A stretch of DNA of 64,000 nt from Euphorbia lathyris (Eukaryota > Streptophyta > Magnoliopsida > Malpighiales > Euphorbiaceae). The stretch is taken from NCBI RefSeq assembly GCF_963576675.1, contig NC_088915.1:91211501-91275500 (forward strand). Direction: 5' to 3'. Shown one piece after another: positions 33,143 to 42,318 of the stretch. The notes under the pieces are model-generated. The model was not told where the DNA came from and did not search any database. It worked only from the letters and a program-made list of their open reading frames with translations. The stretch's first letter is position 1. Every line of letters starts with the position of its first letter. The position numbers were made by a program, and so were the translations under genes.

Positions 33143-34303
33143 ATGGCTGGACGTGGAGGTAGAGGAAAAGCAGTAGGGATCATTCCGGTAAAATTTGAAC
33201 TTAATAGTTTTTGTTAATTTGTTATTTTTATTTTAGTTTTCTGTCCTGAAAATCAAGACAGAAAATGGCATGATTTTACTCATAACGGGTCCAGGACCCG
33301 CCGCTCTCTCTTGACGGCGGGTCCAGGACCCGTCTTTCTTCAAAACATGGCGGGTCCAGGACCCGCCATGTTATGTAGGAGGGCGGGTACCTGGACCCTC
33401 CTGCAAGAAAGATCGGCGGGTCCTGGACCCGCCGTTGTTTGAAGGAAGTCGGGTCCTAGACCCGCCATCAATAGAGAGCGGCGGGTCTTGGACCCGCCGC
33501 TATGAAAACGGACCGGTTTTCTGTCCCGATTTTCGGGACAGAAAACTAAAAACTAAAAAAAAAATAGTAGTTAGCGTATTATTTTTTGCATGTTGTTTTT
33601 AGAAATATTTAGCGTGTTGTTTTTAGAAATATTTCTCGGATTATATTTATAAATTTAGCTTGCTGTTTTTAGAAATTCAGCGTATTGTTTTTAGAAATTT
33701 TTTATAAGTAACTGTTGAATGTTTATTTTCCAGCGTGACATTTTAGAGGGTTCCGGACATCGCCATCCTTCTAGACGTGGCGTCACAGCCTCTGTTCAGA
33801 AGGAACGAGGAGCAGAGAGGCTCATGGCGGATGCTCAAAGGACGCACGTGACAGTGCAGCGGCCCATGAGTGACGATGAGGATTATGTTACCATGGATGA
33901 TGGTGAGGATTTTCCCGAGAGCGACCCTAGCCCAGTTCGTCGGGCGACGAAGGGGATGGGTTGTCGTTTCGGTCGTGCCGAGTCATCTGGTAAATAATTT
34001 ACATTTTTCTCATAATTTTTTTTATTAATTTACTTTACTATAGAAAAATTATTTAAATGTTATACGTTTAATACTATTGTAGGGAGTAGTAAGCGCTCGA
34101 GGAATGTTGTAGACGATGGCTAGGTTGTGACGGATCCGGTCCCCGGTGGACCAATTGATGGTACTGTGATTCCCAGCTTCTTGGGACATGTCACTTCTAC
34201 CATATGGATCGGACAGCTGAGGTCGGAGCTCAAGGGCCACACTAGAGGGACATTCTGTAGGAAATTGAATGAGTGGTATAAGAGCGCTCGTCCAGAGGTC
34301 AGG
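33143..34303 (+). pseudogene. Plant mobile domain (MAIN-like) gene, 5' portion only
   Basis: Three exons can be read: 33143-33187 (MAGRGGRGKAVGIIP), 33734-33989 (begins RDILEGSGHRH) and 34083-34303, with GT..AG introns and matching phases. Exon 3 carries DPVPGGPIDGTVIPSFLGHV, which resembles the start of the plant mobile domain found in MAIN-like proteins and related transposon-derived genes. Two defects: an in-frame TAG at 34121 where the context suggests tryptophan, and loss of everything downstream because the Athila-type LTR begins at 34304. The first intron holds the 321-bp palindrome. Exon 1 is short and less certain. Confidence 0.55.
33231..33551. repeat. 321-bp ungapped palindrome with seven short palindromes at 32-33 bp spacing
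   Basis: The dyad centre is at 33391. Seven copies of CGGGTCCWGGACCCG or close variants start at 33286, 33318, 33351, 33384, 33417, 33450 and 33482. Copies 1/7, 2/6 and 3/5 pair symmetrically and copy 4 lies on the centre. The outer ends TTTTAGTTTTCTGTC and GACAGAAAACTAAAA also pair. By hand count about 75% of the 160 arm positions match with no gap. It lies in an intron of the mobile-domain pseudogene. It could be a foldback transposon or MITE; no clear target duplication is seen. Confidence 0.9.
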
Positions 34304-34570
34304 TGTTAAGCCCAAAATATACCTAAAATATCATATATAAATACGTTAATTTTACATTGAAATCGTGCTAATTATATTCATTTAGAATACTTTTACGTCT
34401 TTATTTACTTCTTTGATGCAAGGTACTTAATTATTTGGTTAAATCAAAATAGGAGCTAAAACGGAGCTAAAATGAAGGAAAAACCTAAATAACGTGCCAA
34501 GAATACATATCAATCAGAAGAACAGCTCAAGGAGGACAAGAAGCAGCCGAGAGACGGGGAGAAAAGCCCC

Positions 34571-34607
34571 TGTCGCGACTGAGATTTTCAGAATCTCAGT
34601 CGCGACA
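34571..34607. repeat. Perfect 16-bp stem hairpin in the LTR
   Basis: TGTCGCGACTGAGATT is followed by a 5-base loop (TTCAG) and its exact complement. A second half-copy begins at about 34662. Confidence 0.85.
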
Positions 34608-34814
34608 TACGAAAGCCGGTCACGGAAAAAACGAAATCTTCAACTCGCCCCTTCACCCCCTGTCGCGACTGAGATTTTCAGAATCTCATATGAGATAGCG
34701 AAGAATTCTGCATAGTTTTCACATGTTTTAATCCGAGAAACGCGTCTGTTCGTTTGGATAAAAAGCGACCCTTCACCAGCAAACATAACCCTTCATTTAC
34801 AACCCTTCAACAAC

Positions 34815-34824
34815 TATAAATAAG
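34815..34824 (+). promoter_or_regulatory. TATA box in the Athila-type LTR
   Basis: ACTATAAATAAG, matching the position of the minus-strand TATA box in the related LTR. Confidence 0.5.
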
Positions 34825-35849
34825 TGATCCATTTCAGAAATCAATGTTGTTGGCTAAGTTAGAAAAGTTAGAGAAATCAGAGAGTTATTATGTTAAGTTT
34901 CTGATTCAGAGAAGAGTCAGAAAAGTTAGATTTCATTTCTGTAAACAAACTTGATGTACACAAGTTGTTATTAGATTAGTTATAAACACAGTAATATTAG
35001 TTTAGTTTCAAAGGTTGATCAGAGACAAGTTTTCATTCTGGTAGTGGACTGACCAGTCTCTATTTCGAAGATTCAGCGAGAAGAACTAACGGCTGAAGCG
35101 CAAAGAGGTCTGACAAGCCTACGGAGTTTGAGGGAAAGATTGACAACCCGGATCTCAAAGTTTTCGTTAAAATCCTATCCATGTTTCTACTTCTCTGTTA
35201 ACTTGTGAAGATTCACATTTCATTAATGATATATTTATTTTATTCAATACATTCTTCCTGTTGTTACTTTGATATTGTTCTGATAAAATGATTTTCAAAG
35301 TGATAAATTGGTGTTTTTATTAAAACGTTTTATACTATCTTATTCATATAGAAACTTTGTTGAACACTTGAAAGAATTAGTTTTTACGGATGATATGATC
35401 GCTAGCGCGGCTTATCAGATATAAAATACTAACTTGATTAAGGTAGAAATCTGCTCCGATCCAGAGAGATTTCTACGGTTCAAGGCCATTTAATTGAATA
35501 AATTCCTATATTATTACATGTCCATAATCTTACCAAAGTTATAGTTGTTTTCTTTGCTTAATGAAAATAAGTTTTATACCGTCAATTTATTCCAATTACG
35601 GAAGTATCTGTCTTGTAATCAAAATCTCAAGACGGAATTGTTCTCTAAATTCAATATAATATTCTTATCTAATCCTAATTTATCCGAACCAATACAATCA
35701 ATTAAACGATTTTCTTTTGTTAAACCTAAAGACGTGAATAAAACTGAATTAAATAAGTTTTTAGTTAAAAAGCGTTCCCTATGGGTTCGATATCTTTTAT
35801 TACTACAAGCGTATACCGTGCACTTGCTGAAATCGCTCAACGAGTTTTT

Positions 35850-35867
35850 TGGCGCCGTTGCCGGGGA
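35850..35867 (+). promoter_or_regulatory. Primer-binding site of the coding Athila-type element
   Basis: TGGCGCCGTTGCCGGGGA, the Asp-tRNA-type site typical of Athila, seven bases after the LTR. Confidence 0.9.
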
Positions 35868-36153
35868 ACGCCAAAATTTTTGACAAAATTTTAGATTTTT
35901 CGTGTTTGATTTCGAATCTAGGTTTAAATATAATTATTTTAACTTTTGCAATTTATTAATTTACTAATTTATTTATTTTTCAAATTCTGTTTTGTAGGTA
36001 GTTCGGTTCGTGTAAGATTTTCAGGTTCATGCGCAGTTCTCGAAGTTCAGGCATTGTACCAGACCCTATAGACCCAGAAATTGAGAAAACCATTAGGAAG
36101 AGCAAGAAAAACAAAAATAAGACTCCAGTAAAAACATATACCAGCCAGAAAAA

Positions 36154-38271
36154 ATGGCAGATCCACCAACACTTATGGATTACGCTAGGCCAGGTGTGGC
36201 CGGTGTAACCAATAGTATCGTTAGACCCAGAATCACCGCAAACCAATTTGAAATTAAGCCAGCTTTGCTTAATATGTTGCAAAATAATGTAACATTTTAC
36301 GGGTTACCTAACGAAAATCCTAACACCCATTTAACAAATTTCCTTGAAATTTGTGACACTTTTAAAATCGCAGATGTGACTGCAGAAGCAATCAAACTTC
36401 GCCTCTTTCCTTTCACTTTTAAGGATAGAGCCAAAGAATGGTTAACTTCTATGCCAGCCGCAACTTTTGCCACTTGGGAACAATTAGCCCAAGCATTTTT
36501 ATCAAAATATTTTCCTTTAGCAAAAACCGCAAGAGTCATAAAAGAGTTAACATTTTTTTCTCAAAATGATAATGAGACTCTTTATGAGACTTGGGAACGT
36601 TTTAAAGAACTTCAACGTTTATGCCCACACCACCAATTACCCACTGAACTTTTAATGCAAACATTTTACAATGGACTAAATCCTACAACTAGGGGTTCAT
36701 TAGATGCTATGTCGAAAGGGCTATTTATGAAGAAAACATCAGCCCAAGCAAGAGAACTTTTGGAGGAAATGGCAATCAACAGCAGTATGTGGCCCGCGGA
36801 ACGTGGACATATACCGGTGGCAAAACCATCATCCTCAACCACACCATCAGTTAAAGGTATAGTTGAACTTGATCCAGTCGTGATGTTACAAGCCCAATTT
36901 TCTGCCTTATCGCACAAAATTGACAGGTTTATGGCACCGTGTGATTCTAAAGGTAATCCAATCCAAACGGATGTGGATTACGAAAACATGAGTGAGATCG
37001 AACAGGTAAATTTTGTCCAATGGCAAAACCAAACTAATAATTCTTATTCTAATACTTATAATTCTGGATGGAGGAATCATCTTAACTTTAACTGGAAAGA
37101 TAAAAATAACAATAATGCAAGTGCTAATCAAAATCGTACCACTAATTATCAAAATCAGTCAAGAGATACGATTAGCACTTTATCTTCTAAAATCGACAAG
37201 TTTATAGATGCTATCAGTGGAAAAATAAGTAATCACGACGATGGTTTTAAACGGATCGAAAATAAATTCGAATCTCTTATTAAAAACCACTCATCTAGCA
37301 TCCATAATTTGGAGGTTCAAATTGGTCAACTTGCTAAATCAATACCATCCCGAAAAGAGGGAAGTCTTCCCAGCCATACGGAAGAAAATCCGAAAGAGCA
37401 TGTGAAGGCTATAACTCTTCGTTCAGGGAAAAATTATCAAGGGCCGAAAATGCCCAAAGATGCAACATTACCAGGAACTGATTTACCAAAGTCCAAAGAA
37501 GATATCTTAAACACAAATAGTTCACCATTTGACACAAGTACCAAAACTTTTGTACCCAAACCACCTTTTCCGCACAAAGTCCGAAATAAGGACTATGACA
37601 AACAACTTCTAACGTTTTTGGATAAACTTAAAAATTTGCACATCAATTTAACGTTTATGGATGCAATCACGCAAATTCCTAACTATGGTAAGTTTTTAAA
37701 AGATTTAATTTCAAAGAAAATCAGTTGGGAAGGAATTTCATCCATTTCGTTAACTGAAGACTGTAGTTCAATCATGTCAAGTAATTTGCTCACTAAACTC
37801 AAAGATCCCGGATGTTTTACTATTCCGTGTAAGTTGGGAGATATTGAATTCCCAAGTTGTGTTTGTGATTTAGGAGCAAGTATAAACTTAATGCCGTTGT
37901 CTATTTTTAACAAGTTAGGTTTAGAAGAAGATATCAAACGTACCAATATGGTTTTGCAATTAGCGGATCAAACCACTAAGAAACCATATGGTATAATTGA
38001 AGATGTTTTAGTCAAAGTCGATAAATTTATTTTTCCTACCGATTTTGTTATATTAGATTTTGCATATGATGTAAATTGTCCTTTAATTTTCGATAGACCG
38101 TTTATAAACACGGGACGTGCTCTAGTAGATGTGTCGAAAGGGAAGCTAGTTTTAAGAATAGGAGAAGATAAGATCGAGTTTAATATGAACAAAGCGATGA
38201 AATACCCTATGGAGGAATTCGCTTGTATGAAACTTGATTTAGTCGAGGAATGTGTCAATGCCGTTATTTAG
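36154..38271 (+). CDS. Athila-type gag and aspartic protease
   Basis: 705 codons from ATG 36154. Residues about 50-210 are a retrotransposon gag domain (FLEICDTFKI, FSQNDNETLYETWERF). A basic, Asn-rich middle follows, then the aspartic protease with DLGASINLMPLSIF at about residue 570. The frame ends at TAG 38269, but the same frame continues into reverse transcriptase. The stop is therefore either a disabling mutation or a gag-pol boundary suppressed in translation. Gag builds the particle and protease would cleave the polyprotein. Confidence 0.85.
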   Translation: MADPPTLMDYARPGVAGVTNSIVRPRITANQFEIKPALLNMLQNNVTFYGLPNENPNTHLTNFLEICDTFKIADVTAEAIKLRLFPFTFKDRAKEWLTSMPAATFATWEQLAQAFLSKYFPLAKTARVIKELTFFSQNDNETLYETWERFKELQRLCPHHQLPTELLMQTFYNGLNPTTRGSLDAMSKGLFMKKTSAQARELLEEMAINSSMWPAERGHIPVAKPSSSTTPSVKGIVELDPVVMLQAQFSALSHKIDRFMAPCDSKGNPIQTDVDYENMSEIEQVNFVQWQNQTNNSYSNTYNSGWRNHLNFNWKDKNNNNASANQNRTTNYQNQSRDTISTLSSKIDKFIDAISGKISNHDDGFKRIENKFESLIKNHSSSIHNLEVQIGQLAKSIPSRKEGSLPSHTEENPKEHVKAITLRSGKNYQGPKMPKDATLPGTDLPKSKEDILNTNSSPFDTSTKTFVPKPPFPHKVRNKDYDKQLLTFLDKLKNLHINLTFMDAITQIPNYGKFLKDLISKKISWEGISSISLTEDCSSIMSSNLLTKLKDPGCFTIPCKLGDIEFPSCVCDLGASINLMPLSIFNKLGLEEDIKRTNMVLQLADQTTKKPYGIIEDVLVKVDKFIFPTDFVILDFAYDVNCPLIFDRPFINTGRALVDVSKGKLVLRIGEDKIEFNMNKAMKYPMEEFACMKLDLVEECVNAVI

Positions 38272-39861
38272 AGTGAAGAAATAATTGAACCTATAATAGG
38301 TGAGGAATTAGAAGATACGGACCCAGAGCCTTTGATTCGAGAAGATGGACCAGTTCCGCCTTCAATTGTAATACCCCCTAAATTAGAACTTAAAGAGTTA
38401 CCCAGTCATTTGAGGTACGCTTTTTTAGGCGAAGGCGATTCTCTACCTATAATTATTTCTAACAAATTAACAAATGATCAAGAAGAAAAATTGAAAGAAA
38501 TTGTTAGAAATAGGATAGGAAGTATGGGATGGCAAATTTCAGACTTAAAAGGAATTAATCCTAGTATCGTAATGCATAGAATTCACTTAGAAGAGGATAA
38601 GCCACCCAAAGAGGATAGGCAAAGACACTTAAATCCGAACATGAAAGAGGTAGTAAAAAATGAGATTACTAAACTTCTTGACAATAGAATCATTTATCCG
38701 ATCTCGGATAGTGAATGGGTTAGTCCAATCCATTGTGTACCCAAAAAAGGAGGCATAACTGTTGTAAGGAATGACGAAGGTGAATTGATACCTACACGAA
38801 CCACCACTGGTTGGAGGGTTTGTATAGACTATAGGAACCTAAACAAAGCAACTAGGAAAGATCATTTTCCTCTACCTTTCATTGATCAAATGATCGAAAG
38901 GATAGCCGGTCATGCATTTTATTGTTTCCTAGACAGTTATTCCGGATTCTTTCAAATTTACATTTACCAGGATGACCAAGACAAAATAACCTTCACGTGT
39001 CCTTACGGAACATTTGCATATAGGAGAATGCCTTTTGGTCTATGTAATGCACCAGCAACATTTCAACGATGTATGACAGCAATATTTAATGACTTCATTG
39101 AAGATATAATGGAAGTTTTCATGGATGATTTTTCAGTTTATGGAGATTCTTTCGATGCATGTTTACAGAACTTAGATAAAGTATTGTCTAGATGTGAGGA
39201 AACGAATTTAGTATTAAATTGGGAAAAATGTCATTTCATGGTAGACGAAGGAATTGTTTTAGGTCATAAGATATCTGAAAAAGGTTTAGAAGTGGACAGA
39301 GCAAAGACTTCGGTTATAGAAAAATTACCCCCACCAACCACTGTTAAGGGAGTAAGATCATTTTTAGGTCATGCAGGTTTTTACAGAAGGTTTATAAAAA
39401 ACTTTTCTGTAATCTCCAAACCACTTACTAATTTGCTTATGAAAGATTCAACTTTTGATTTTAACGAGGATTGTTTAAAAGCTTTCAATACCTTGAAAAC
39501 GGCTTTAGTCAGTACACCTATAATATCGAAACCCAATTGGAATCTACCTTTCGAAATTATGTGCGATGCAAGTGACTTAGCTGTAGGATGTGTATTAGGT
39601 CAAAGGAAGGATAAGAAACTTCATGTTATATATTATGCGAGTCACACATTGTCCGGTGTACAGTTAAATTACACCACAACTGAAAAAGAAATGTTAGCGG
39701 TAGTTTTTGCATGTGATAAGTTTCGATCTTACTTGTTAGGATTTAAAGTCATCATTTATACAGATCATGCAGCTTTACGATATTTATTTGCTAAGAAAGA
39801 TGCAAAACCGCGTCTTATTAGATGGGTTTTATTATTGCAAGAATTTGACCTAGAGATTAAG
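38272..39861 (+). pseudogene. Athila-type reverse transcriptase and partial RNase H
   Basis: Continues in the gag frame after the TAG at 38269, with no in-frame ATG at the start. Reverse transcriptase shows [16 protein letters not shown] and [13 protein letters not shown], containing the catalytic MDD. RNase H is recognisable by [15 protein letters not shown] and [16 protein letters not shown]. It stops at DLEIK, where relatives continue into the rest of RNase H and then integrase. The following codons belong to the FRIGIDA-like sequence read on the wrong strand. Confidence 0.88.
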
Positions 39862-40842
39862 TGCCTGCCTATTCTTGAGACAAGCTTCAAACTGTTTCTC
39901 TTTCAGTAACTTTTCCGTCAATGCGAGTTCTTCATTTTGCTCTCTAATGGATTCTCGAATAGCATTGAATTCCCTCACTTTCAATTCAAGATCTTTACAA
40001 TAGGTTCTCATTGTTGCTTTAAGTGAATTGAAATCTTCTTCTTTTGATCTATGTTTTTCAGTAAGCCAGTTTATGCGCTTTTGGACAGAAACCAAATTCT
40101 TCTTTTCGGATCCAACTTTTGATGAGAGCTCACTAATAGACTTGTCAAGAAACTCCACCTCTGTCTGTTTCTTTTTTAGCTCTGCAAATTGAACGTTGGC
40201 CAATCCCTGCAGTGTATCCAACTGCTTCTGCTTCAACTTAAGCTCAATATTGGAATCATTTATCAAACTCTTTACCATAGCCAAACCCTTCTGTTTCAGC
40301 TCAAGTTCTTCATTGCAATTTGCAGCATAAGTTTTCACCTTTTGGACTTCCTTCTGCGCTGATTCTAACTGCTCGGTTTTCACAGAAAGATTGAGGCTAC
40401 ACTTGTCATGTTTTCTTTTCACCCCAAGCAATTTCATATCTTCTGATTTGATCTGCCCAATTCGTTCTTCTATCGACTTTTCAATTGTACTCAATTGGTT
40501 ATTTTTCATGGTAAGCTCCTTCTGTTTCAGCTCAATTTCAAAATTACAACTGTCCAGTTCTTCCCTTTTCAAATTAAGCACTCCATCAATTTCTTTTAGA
40601 GCCACATTCAATTGTCTTTCTTTTGATGTAAGGTCCAAAGAGAAGTCCTGAAACCACTTTCCAAGAACAGAAATATGTTCATTTTTCGATTGTGAACCAT
40701 CAAGTGGTTCTTCTACCTCATTCAACTTAAGTTCAACTCCTTTATCCTGTTGTTCGAGCACTCGGGTGGTTTCTTGGTCATGCTTCCGTATGCTTTCTTG
40801 CTTTAACTCAACCGGTTTTATATGGTCAGAAAATTTCTCCAT
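39861..40842 (-). CDS. FRIGIDA-like coiled-coil protein, C-terminus lost
   Basis: About 327 codons from ATG (complement of 40840-40842). Almost the whole length is heptad-rich coiled coil with recurring [16 protein letters not shown] and ELKLKQKQL units, as in the N-terminal half of FRIGIDA-like 5-type proteins. The FRIGIDA domain that should follow is missing, because the sequence runs into the truncated Athila-type element. The last few residues are read from the retroelement. Upstream are a splice acceptor at 40855 and a 5'-leader intron. Family members act in flowering-time control or chromatin complexes; this copy is probably non-functional. Confidence 0.65.
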
Positions 40843-40854
40843 TAGAACAAAAAC

Positions 40855-41640
40855 CTATGAAACAACAAGCAATTTTTATCATGAGTTTCAAGCATACAAA
40901 TCCTCTTCAGGAAACCCAGTATAATAAAAACAAGTGCAAAATCATACTAAAATTACAAAATCAATATCTGAAAAACATCAAATTTTAGAAATCCCAAAAA
41001 CTCCTACCTATTCAAAAAAAAAAAAAAAAAAAAAGAGTTGAAGATGGTAGATTCCATGGTTAGACCCTTAATGCTCTCTCTAAATGAAACAATAAGGATC
41101 ATGATTTTAAAACCCAGCATTCATATAGAACAAACCCCAAAAAAATTAAAGAAACAAGTGCAAAATCATACTAAAATTACAAAATCAGTATCCAATCCCA
41201 AAAACTCCTACCTATTCAACAAAAAACAACAAGAAAAGCAAGCAGAATTAGAGGAAAATAGAGGTGAAGATGGTAGATTCCATGTTTAGATACTTAATTC
41301 CCCAAGAAATAACACCAAGACCATTGTGGCATAATGCTCTCTCTAAATGAAACAATAAGAACCATGAATTTAAAACCTCGTATTCATCTCTACAACAAAC
41401 CCCATAAAAAAATTAAAGAAAAGGGGGAAAATCAAACTAAATAGGAACAATCTGAAAAACACGTACCTTTATTAGGAATCCAAGAAAGAAAAAGTGTTGC
41501 CTTTGCTTCAAAGTCTCCTTGACTCAGAATGGTAATGAAGTTTGTGGAAACCCTAGCAGATGAAGAAGAAGAAGATCAGAAGACAACTTAGGAGTGGGTT
41601 TCCGTGAAGAAGAAGGAAACCGAAATAATGGCACTGTCAA
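40855..41640 (-). other. 5'-leader intron and exon of the FRIGIDA-like gene
   Basis: On the minus strand AATAAAG|GTACGTG at 41467/41466 is a good splice donor and CATAG|GTTTTTG at 40855/40854 a good acceptor. This gives a 612-bp intron just before the start codon, with a leader exon from about 41640. Exon limits are inferred from splice signals only. Confidence 0.5.
40926..41415. repeat. Tandem duplication within the leader intron, about 225-265 bp unit
   Basis: AAGTGCAAAATCATACTAAA, GATGGTAGATTCCATG and ATGCTCTCTCTAAATGAAAC each occur twice, 223-264 bp apart. Confidence 0.8.
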
Positions 41641-41904
41641 TAACAAAATTAATGGATTGTTTCCATTTTACTACATTAAATCCCTTTATTTTTAATTATT
41701 TTCAATTATTTTAATATTTAATTATGAACGAAGATCATGAGAAATTTAATAAGTTTAGGATTTTTTTAGTCAAAAGTTAATTGGAATGTAATATTAGTTA
41801 TCTTCCTATTTAGCCATTAAAAGATTTAATTTTCGATTTAGCTTATTTACCTAAAAATTTCCTATTTTGCTATTATGGTATGATTTTATTTCCTTCCAAG
41901 TACT

Positions 41905-42260
41905 TGTTAAAATATTAAACTTAAATTTCATAATTAAAAAAAATAAAATAATAATAAATAAATATATAATCATGTGAATGCTTTGACACATGTTAGTTAA
42001 AGTTATCTTTGGGTAAACAATAATAATGAAGTATGGTAGCCCATACAAATTAATATGTCTTGTTTTTTTGTATTGATTAAAACTCTATAAATTATATATA
42101 GAGTTGTTTTGATTGTAGTGAGGGAAATATAAAAAGAGTAGAGGAGAGTGAGGGTCTACATTGACCAGAGTAATCCGAAAAATGTTATTGAGTTAATGTT
42201 TTGATAAAATATCAATTTGAGTTCTTTTTTTACTATTAAATCTCCTCTTTATCTCCTACA
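41905..42260 (+). repeat. 5' LTR of the young copia element
   Basis: 356 bp, TGTTAAAATATT to ATCTCCTACA. Differences from the 3' LTR are near the middle (gttagttaaag/gttagtcaaag, ttgaccaga/ttgactaga, tgttattga/tgttgttga). Confidence 0.93.
42128..42136 (+). promoter_or_regulatory. TATA box of the young copia element
   Basis: TATAAAAAG inside the 5' LTR, about 130 bp before its end; the same box is in the 3' LTR. Confidence 0.6.
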
Positions 42261-42263
42261 AAG

Positions 42264-42275
42264 TGGTATCAGAGC
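42264..42275 (+). promoter_or_regulatory. Primer-binding site (initiator Met tRNA)
   Basis: TGGTATCAGAGC, three bases after the LTR. Confidence 0.9.
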
Positions 42276-42318
42276 CACGTTACGAGAGTCAGTCTTCCGC
42301 AAAACAAACCCTACAAAA

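Larger units (their letters stand above)
34304..35842 (+). repeat. 5' LTR of the coding Athila-type element
   Basis: 1539 bp from TGTTAAGCCCAAAAT to CGCTCAACG. The final CA expected at an LTR end reads CG. Both ends are homologous to 24131-25631 in reverse orientation; the middle is more diverged. Confidence 0.8.
34304..39861 (+). mobile_element. Athila-type Ty3/gypsy element, 3'-truncated
   Basis: 5' LTR 34304-35842, primer-binding site, gag-protease frame and RT/RNase H frame in order. It breaks off inside RNase H at about 39861, where a truncated FRIGIDA-like gene begins on the other strand. Integrase, the 3' region and the 3' LTR are absent. It is inserted in the mobile-domain pseudogene. 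Confidence 0.88.

Noticed and set aside
33286..33496. CRISPR-like array of evenly spaced repeats
   Set aside because: The genome is plant nuclear, units are themselves palindromic, and the spacers pair with each other across one dyad rather than being unique.
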